Positions 59,701 through 64,000 of a stretch of DNA of 64,000 nt are shown piece after piece. A program made the translations under genes and the position numbers. The notes below the pieces were generated by a model that worked only from the letters and a program-made list of their open reading frames with translations, was not told the origin of the DNA and made no database searches. The stretch lies in the NCBI GenBank assembly GCA_005406025.1, contig BGZK01000099.1, forward strand, positions 124,001-188,000, read 5' to 3'. Numbering within the stretch: the first letter of the stretch is position 1; each line of letters begins with the position of its first letter. The stretch is from Eumeta japonica (Eukaryota > Arthropoda > Insecta > Lepidoptera > Psychidae).

Positions 59701-60886
59701 TTGTTACCAATCGTTTGATTGCAATGCGGTAGTAAAGGACTTACGATTTACAAACACCTTTGTCAGTTAAATTTGTATGTGTCTCTTGCGTCCTAACGTA
59801 ATAGGTATGTGGTTCTCGTAATCGATGACACTGCCTATCTTCTTAAGCCCCTCGACTGGAAACAATAAAAGCGATACCACACTTGTTATTTAGAATATAA
59901 TTTTGGTAAAAGAAATGTGATAAAAATAAGGTAGCCTAGCAAAAAGACAAATGTGTTCTCAAAGTTGGACCAACGCATTGAGTTACAGTGGCGGGTCCGA
60001 ACTCACACGTACCATTGTTTTTTTATCACAGCACTGACTTCTACCAAAGTTTTACTTCAAAATGAGGCGCTCGCAACGAAGCTGAGGCACGAACGCGTGA
60101 CAAAGTCCGTGACGGATGGCCTAACGTGCCAGCTGGCAGTTTAATTTGGTTTAAGTTGAACGCCCCTTTAGTCTGGAATCGTACAGGTTTCTGATTCGAT
60201 AGCAGGCTGGGTGTGCTTGCATACCGCTTAGAGCCTAAAAATCTATTAGGCCACAACCCAATACGACACTAGACAATAGCACATCTAGAAAATGTGGCTA
60301 CAACGAAACACATGAGGCCAACAGTTGCTGTTGTTTGTCTTCAATTATCGGAGTGAAATTTACTTTTATTTCTACAATTGTTTGTAATGTCGCCTGGAAT
60401 GTTTACAAAGTAAAAGATACCTTACATCAGTGTAGCGAGTGCAGATCAGATATATGGTCGTGATGCGCCCAGCTAGCTGCACGTGTGCCGTATGTACGAA
60501 ACGTGCGTATCTTCACGTTTCATCGGGGGCACGTGCGTTTGGCGTGAGCAGAGTACAGTTGTAGGTTGTACACCCTACATCTGAGATAGAGTGGAATGAT
60601 TTTTTTTCTAAAAAAGTATGTAAAATACGACATTCTTTAAAAAATATTACTGTTATCATTCTCTATTTCAGAATATGGCAAATTTTTGTTATAACACAGA
60701 GAAAATAATGTGCATGGCTAGTCAAATTGCTTGGCGTACTGATATTGAATTCGCACATTTCAGTTATTGTCAGGTTTTTATCATCCCGCTATTAAGACAC
60801 ACCCTCCCACAATTGACTTATTTCAGGCTTAGATCTCGAGTTCTTCAGTCCGGCAGGCACAGGTCACGAAAGCTGATGACGACCTG
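56717..60886. other. Noncoding intron with a strong GC-rich island at about 58480-58700
   Basis: The island has CTCCGCCGCCGCCCACGCCC, polypurine AAAGGCGGGGGTGGAAAGTG and CCCCCCGCCGCCGGGCC. A candidate donor (GAAAAAGTAAGG, about 58475-58486) and a candidate acceptor (TTCTTTTGTAG, about 58520-58530) flank a 45-bp gap, too short for a typical intron here. GACCCGCAC and GTGCGGGTC form a 9-bp inverted repeat at 57666-57690. No protein recognised. Confidence 0.35.
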
Positions 60887-60922
60887 ATGGCTGATATGGC
60901 TGATATGGCTGATATGGCTGAT
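60887..60922. repeat. 9-bp tandem repeat, four perfect copies
   Basis: ATGGCTGAT occurs four times without change. The array is flanked by GCTGATGACGAC on the left and GATGACGACGATGCTG on the right. One frame would read a short run of M-A-D repeats, but it opens with a stop just upstream (about 60830) and has no start context. Confidence 0.97.
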
Positions 60923-60952
60923 GACGACGATGCTGTTACCGCATCTATGTCA

Positions 60953-60971
60953 AGATGCTGTGACAGCATCT
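60953..60971. repeat. 19-bp perfect palindrome
   Basis: AGATGCTGT-G-ACAGCATCT, directly after the 9-bp array. The related words GATGCTG and GCATCT repeat around it (60928-60976). Confidence 0.92.
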
Positions 60972-60976
60972 GCATC

Positions 60977-63900
60977 AGTTAATTTAACTCGCTCGCTGAG
61001 GCAAGGAGCGATCGGTTTAAGTTGAAAACTAACTGATCCATTTTCCCTGGTCAAGATTAGATCTCTTTACTATTCGAGATTCGAAATTAACCCGCTGAGC
61101 TCTCCACCAGGAGGCCAATCCAGAAACCTGGAACTGTAAAATCCATTTTAACCGACTGCATTACGATGATAATGTTCCTATCGACTTGTTTAATGTGCCT
61201 AAATTCGTTTATTTCTCTCAGTCAGTGCCTAAACTCCCCTTTTTAGAATCGATGATTCTTCCCGTTAATAGATCGATAGTACTCCCACTTTAAAAACCAT
61301 TCGGTTTCACTGGCATCATATTTAATCTAAAAATCTTAAAGCAATTTATCATATAGGGTTTTAAAGTAATTCAATACTTCACGTATGAAACGTAATGGAT
61401 CTTATTCTTAATAATTGTAAAATGTATTGTGAATTATTATGAGTTACATCAATTGGAGTCGTACATAACAAATACGCCGGTAACGAGACAAATATAAAAA
61501 GGGAATTGAGAAACACGAAAACAATTATTTTTTCTTAACCTGGGTGACGTCACACACAACCTTTGGCTTAATGTTGGATCTTTATGTTCTGCGCTCTTTG
61601 TGATGCCTATTAAGGTCTTTTATGTGATGTCGTGTAGTGAGTTTTTTTTTGGCAGCTGTAACTGTATTTTTTTGGCAGCCTCCTTAAAATCAACCCCATA
61701 TCAGTCAAGTTATAAGACGTCAATGCTGAAATTGTGTAGCGTGTGGCAAATGGGGATAAATTTATAATGGGTATTTATTGACAGATATACCTAAACGAGG
61801 CCTATAGGCTTTTGTGTGACGAATGTGTAATTGTACTTTGATATATGTTCGATTTGTGTCCTCGGATGTGGGCGGAGCGACGACGTCGGCGAAAATCTCG
61901 GTATATGGAGATCATTATATTTATACGCCTCTCGCAATCGGGCCATTTCAAAGGCTTTTTACACAAAAATAAGCAAATAAATGTTCCCTGGCACTGCCTA
62001 CCTCGACATTTTTTTATTTTATTTTATTTTTTATAATTCTATAGTTTTCATGTGACAAGCCGTGATTTCCATTTATCTATATTCAGTTATGTACGTGTCG
62101 AGAATCAAAGCATACCTATACCCCGTGATACGACAGCCTCGAAAACCTACATTAAAGTTCAACTCCGCCGGTTCGCTGTTCTATATTGATGCGCAGTTGA
62201 AAGAGCTCCTTATCTCAACCCAGAATTTAAAATGCTCAGTGTCTTTTGTGACGTCGGCCGAATCAAGGCCGGCATTTTCCGAAATGTCTAGGTATACTCT
62301 CCGAAATATCCAGATGATGAAGTTTGGACGTGAGCAACAATCATCATTCGAGATTTTAAGATGGTTTTTGATAAGGTGGGAATCGGGTCGATCTGGATCA
62401 GGAACGAATAACAATTAAGATGTACTACACGAGCGACAGCCAGATGTTCACGAGCCGATACTAGTTTCTGATTATCGGACGCATAGGCATGAGTAATATT
62501 TGGGAATATGCATTTCTATTCTTTTTAACGTCGATTTTAAATTATTTACTTCTGTGACGAGCACTAGCCGCACCGTCGTACCGGGGGAGCGGATGCAAAC
62601 GTCGCATTCGCCGGTGCGATAAAAAGAGCAGCGCCGGCGGCGGCCCCGGCCGGAGCGCGCCGCCGCCCGCCGCCCGCGTCGCGGCGCCGATACGCCGTAA
62701 TTCCGTCCGGGAAAATCATTACACACGCCCCGGTAATTCGGATTTCGAGTGCTCCCATCCCTCGTCCCCCGACCGACGCGACGCCCGCCCTGCCTCCGAA
62801 CCCCCCGACGCTGCATCTCATTTTCAAATCTCCGCCGACCGAGTCGCCTCGGTCCGGGGCCGTGACACCGAAGTGCGACCCGCACCGATTTTAACTTTAT
62901 CGCTTAGAAAATGAGGTCGAAGACCGCACGCCCGCGGTCTCCCGCCCGACTCCTCGATCCCGACTTTCGAGCTGAAACGATAGAGTTCAATTTTCTTTGT
63001 GATGGCGAAGCTCCCCTCGAGGGACCCCTCCGGGTGGCGCTTTCCACTGAATAATAGAGGGGAGATTTCCTCTCCTCTTATTTTTTCGTGAATTTTTTAT
63101 TTAAGAAAGGGATAAGATTTTAATGTGGCCGCCCCGCGCTTTTATTACTCGCGATTGTGAGATATCCCCTATTGTTGGGCGTTCTGATGCGTGTGGGTTT
63201 TCTGCTTAAAATATTTTGTATGGAAATAGGAAGGAGATATTGTGGACTTAGCCGGCGAGCTCGTGCCGTAATGAGGTTTTCGAGACCTCGTCTGCTGATT
63301 CCTGGCCGCGGGCGCGGAGGGCGGTCGTGCGCTTGGTACCAGCTTTAGCTTCAAATCTGAAGGATATCCTCAAGTCGTTATTTCGGAATTACCTATTTAT
63401 AAATCAGGACTCCTGACACATAACATTTTTTCCAGTGCATCCGTTGCATATGCTAATCTGTTTTAGTTTGTTCATCACATCGTACTCACCGAGTTCAAAT
63501 GTCAATACAAAGTTTTAAGAGAGTAAATATTGACTGATTGATAGAAAATCGAATCGATCGCTGCTGGTTTAAGTTAAGGTTATTATAAAGTATTCATATT
63601 GTTGTTTTTTTCAAAATTTTTATTATTTACATCGAAGAACAAAATCTGTACTATTAGCAACAATAACGTTACTTTAGTGCGACAAAAAAAGAATATGTCA
63701 CCCCCATATTCATAAGTGGGTCACTGCCGACCGAATGCGCGTGCGTGTATGTAAAATTATTTTCGTTCACGAAAAAATCATTCAAAAAATCGCTATTTGT
63801 CATTAGGTCTTTAATAAACACTAAGTTTATGTTTTAATGAACGTATGTGCATTATAATAAAGCGATACTCTGATAAAATCTGTTATATTAATAAAAACCG

Positions 63901-64000
63901 TAGGTGTAATCCTAGAAGGATTTAATCATGTTGGTACACGATGCAAAAATTGATTTAAAATAACCTTACACTTTGAATTTAAAATTTGAATATACTCGGT
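60977..64000. other. Noncoding intron with a long GC-rich island at about 62560-63060
   Basis: The island is the most GC-rich half kilobase in the window (GCGGCCCCGGCCGGAGCGCG, CCGCCGCCCGCCGCCCGCGT). Minus-strand frames of 137 and 87 codons overlap there and are Arg/Gly-rich artefacts of composition. A tRNA-box-B-like ATTTCGAATCTCG (minus, about 61077-61089) lies next to CTGGTGGAGAGCTCAGCGG and may be another SINE relic. A 109-codon ATG frame at 62089-62418 (+) has no recognised motif. The terminal 600 bp is AT-rich. Confidence 0.35.

Larger units (their letters stand above)
45162..64000 (+). other. pan: partial phase-0 intron downstream of the second pangolin exon
   Basis: From the donor GTGAGT at 45162 to the window end no sequence encoding the next expected Pangolin segment (Cys/His-containing FFCHN-like string, then GIPPY) or the HMG box was recognised. 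The stretch is therefore read as intron running past the window. It contains SINE heads, LINE ends, short tandem repeats and GC-rich islands. Confidence 0.6.

Noticed and set aside
60661..60887. TTTCAG followed by a 70-codon ATG frame
   Set aside because: Peptide unrecognised, AT-rich, and the frame ends in a repeat-rich patch; likely chance.
62089..62418. 109-codon ATG frame (+)
   Set aside because: No recognised family, low-complexity end and weak composition contrast. Kept only as a mention because it cannot be excluded without RNA data.
62472..62885. 137-codon minus-strand open frame
   Set aside because: Arg/Gly/Ala-rich, overlaps another frame on the same strand, lies in the most GC-rich island and has no recognisable domain; open frames are expected there by composition.
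1..64000. CRISPR arrays, operons, integrated virus or bacterial transfer
   Set aside because: No regularly spaced repeats, no retroviral or other viral polyprotein blocks, and the splice-site-bearing insect exons argue against any prokaryotic origin.

Overview
This is a gene-poor, AT-rich piece of an insect nuclear genome, almost certainly from a moth or butterfly (Lepidoptera). Three things point that way: two spliced exons with canonical insect splice sites, a large load of decayed transposons, and several interspersed repeats that I recognise as typical of lepidopteran genomes. There are no operons, bacterial-type genes or CRISPR arrays, and no intact transposon gene was found.

The only host gene I can support is the Wnt effector TCF/pangolin (pan) on the + strand. 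Two short exons are visible, 25885-25948 (64 nt) and 45061-45161 (101 nt). They are separated by a 19,112-bp phase-1 intron, and the split glycine codon joins perfectly in frame. Together they encode the segment just after the beta-catenin-binding N terminus, with the TCF-like strings SDLSPVF, GFNMGYL and HPLPVSM. The N-terminal exon(s) and the HMG-box exons are not visible and probably lie outside the window. Nearly everything here is therefore pan intron, or for the left 25.9 kb intron or upstream sequence.

The introns are a graveyard of mobile DNA. From left to right: a 534-bp non-autonomous hAT element with a perfect 8-bp target duplication (2770-3303); Jockey-type reverse transcriptase debris (about 4490-5720); a complete but dead mariner with inverted ends and TA duplications (20456-21629); a terminal-inverted-repeat element (24795-25124); a second dead mariner (about 27430-28321); two copies of a long lepidopteran interspersed repeat (about 35968-36720 and 42250-43080); a second inverted-repeat element with an internal GATTCC-like tract (about 41893-42184); a cluster of tRNA-like SINE heads in both orientations (about 46047-46370); a minus-strand LINE end whose tail is tandemly triplicated (51318-52390); and a plus-strand RTE-type reverse transcriptase end (52488-52724). 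Two copies of one tRNA-derived SINE lie at about 19385-19622 (-) and 29190-29430 (+).

Between the repeats are GC-rich unique islands (for example about 3640-3790, 6100-6215, 19900-20220, 24190-24390, 31390-31720, 39120-39290, 47800-47960, 58480-58700 and 62560-63060). They stand out from the AT-rich background and are the best candidates for conserved regulatory DNA of pan. I saw no convincing new coding system. The most unusual items are the hAT element filled with ATCGATGT motifs, the repeat family carrying degenerate GATTCC tracts, the triplicated LINE tail and the clustered tRNA-like heads.
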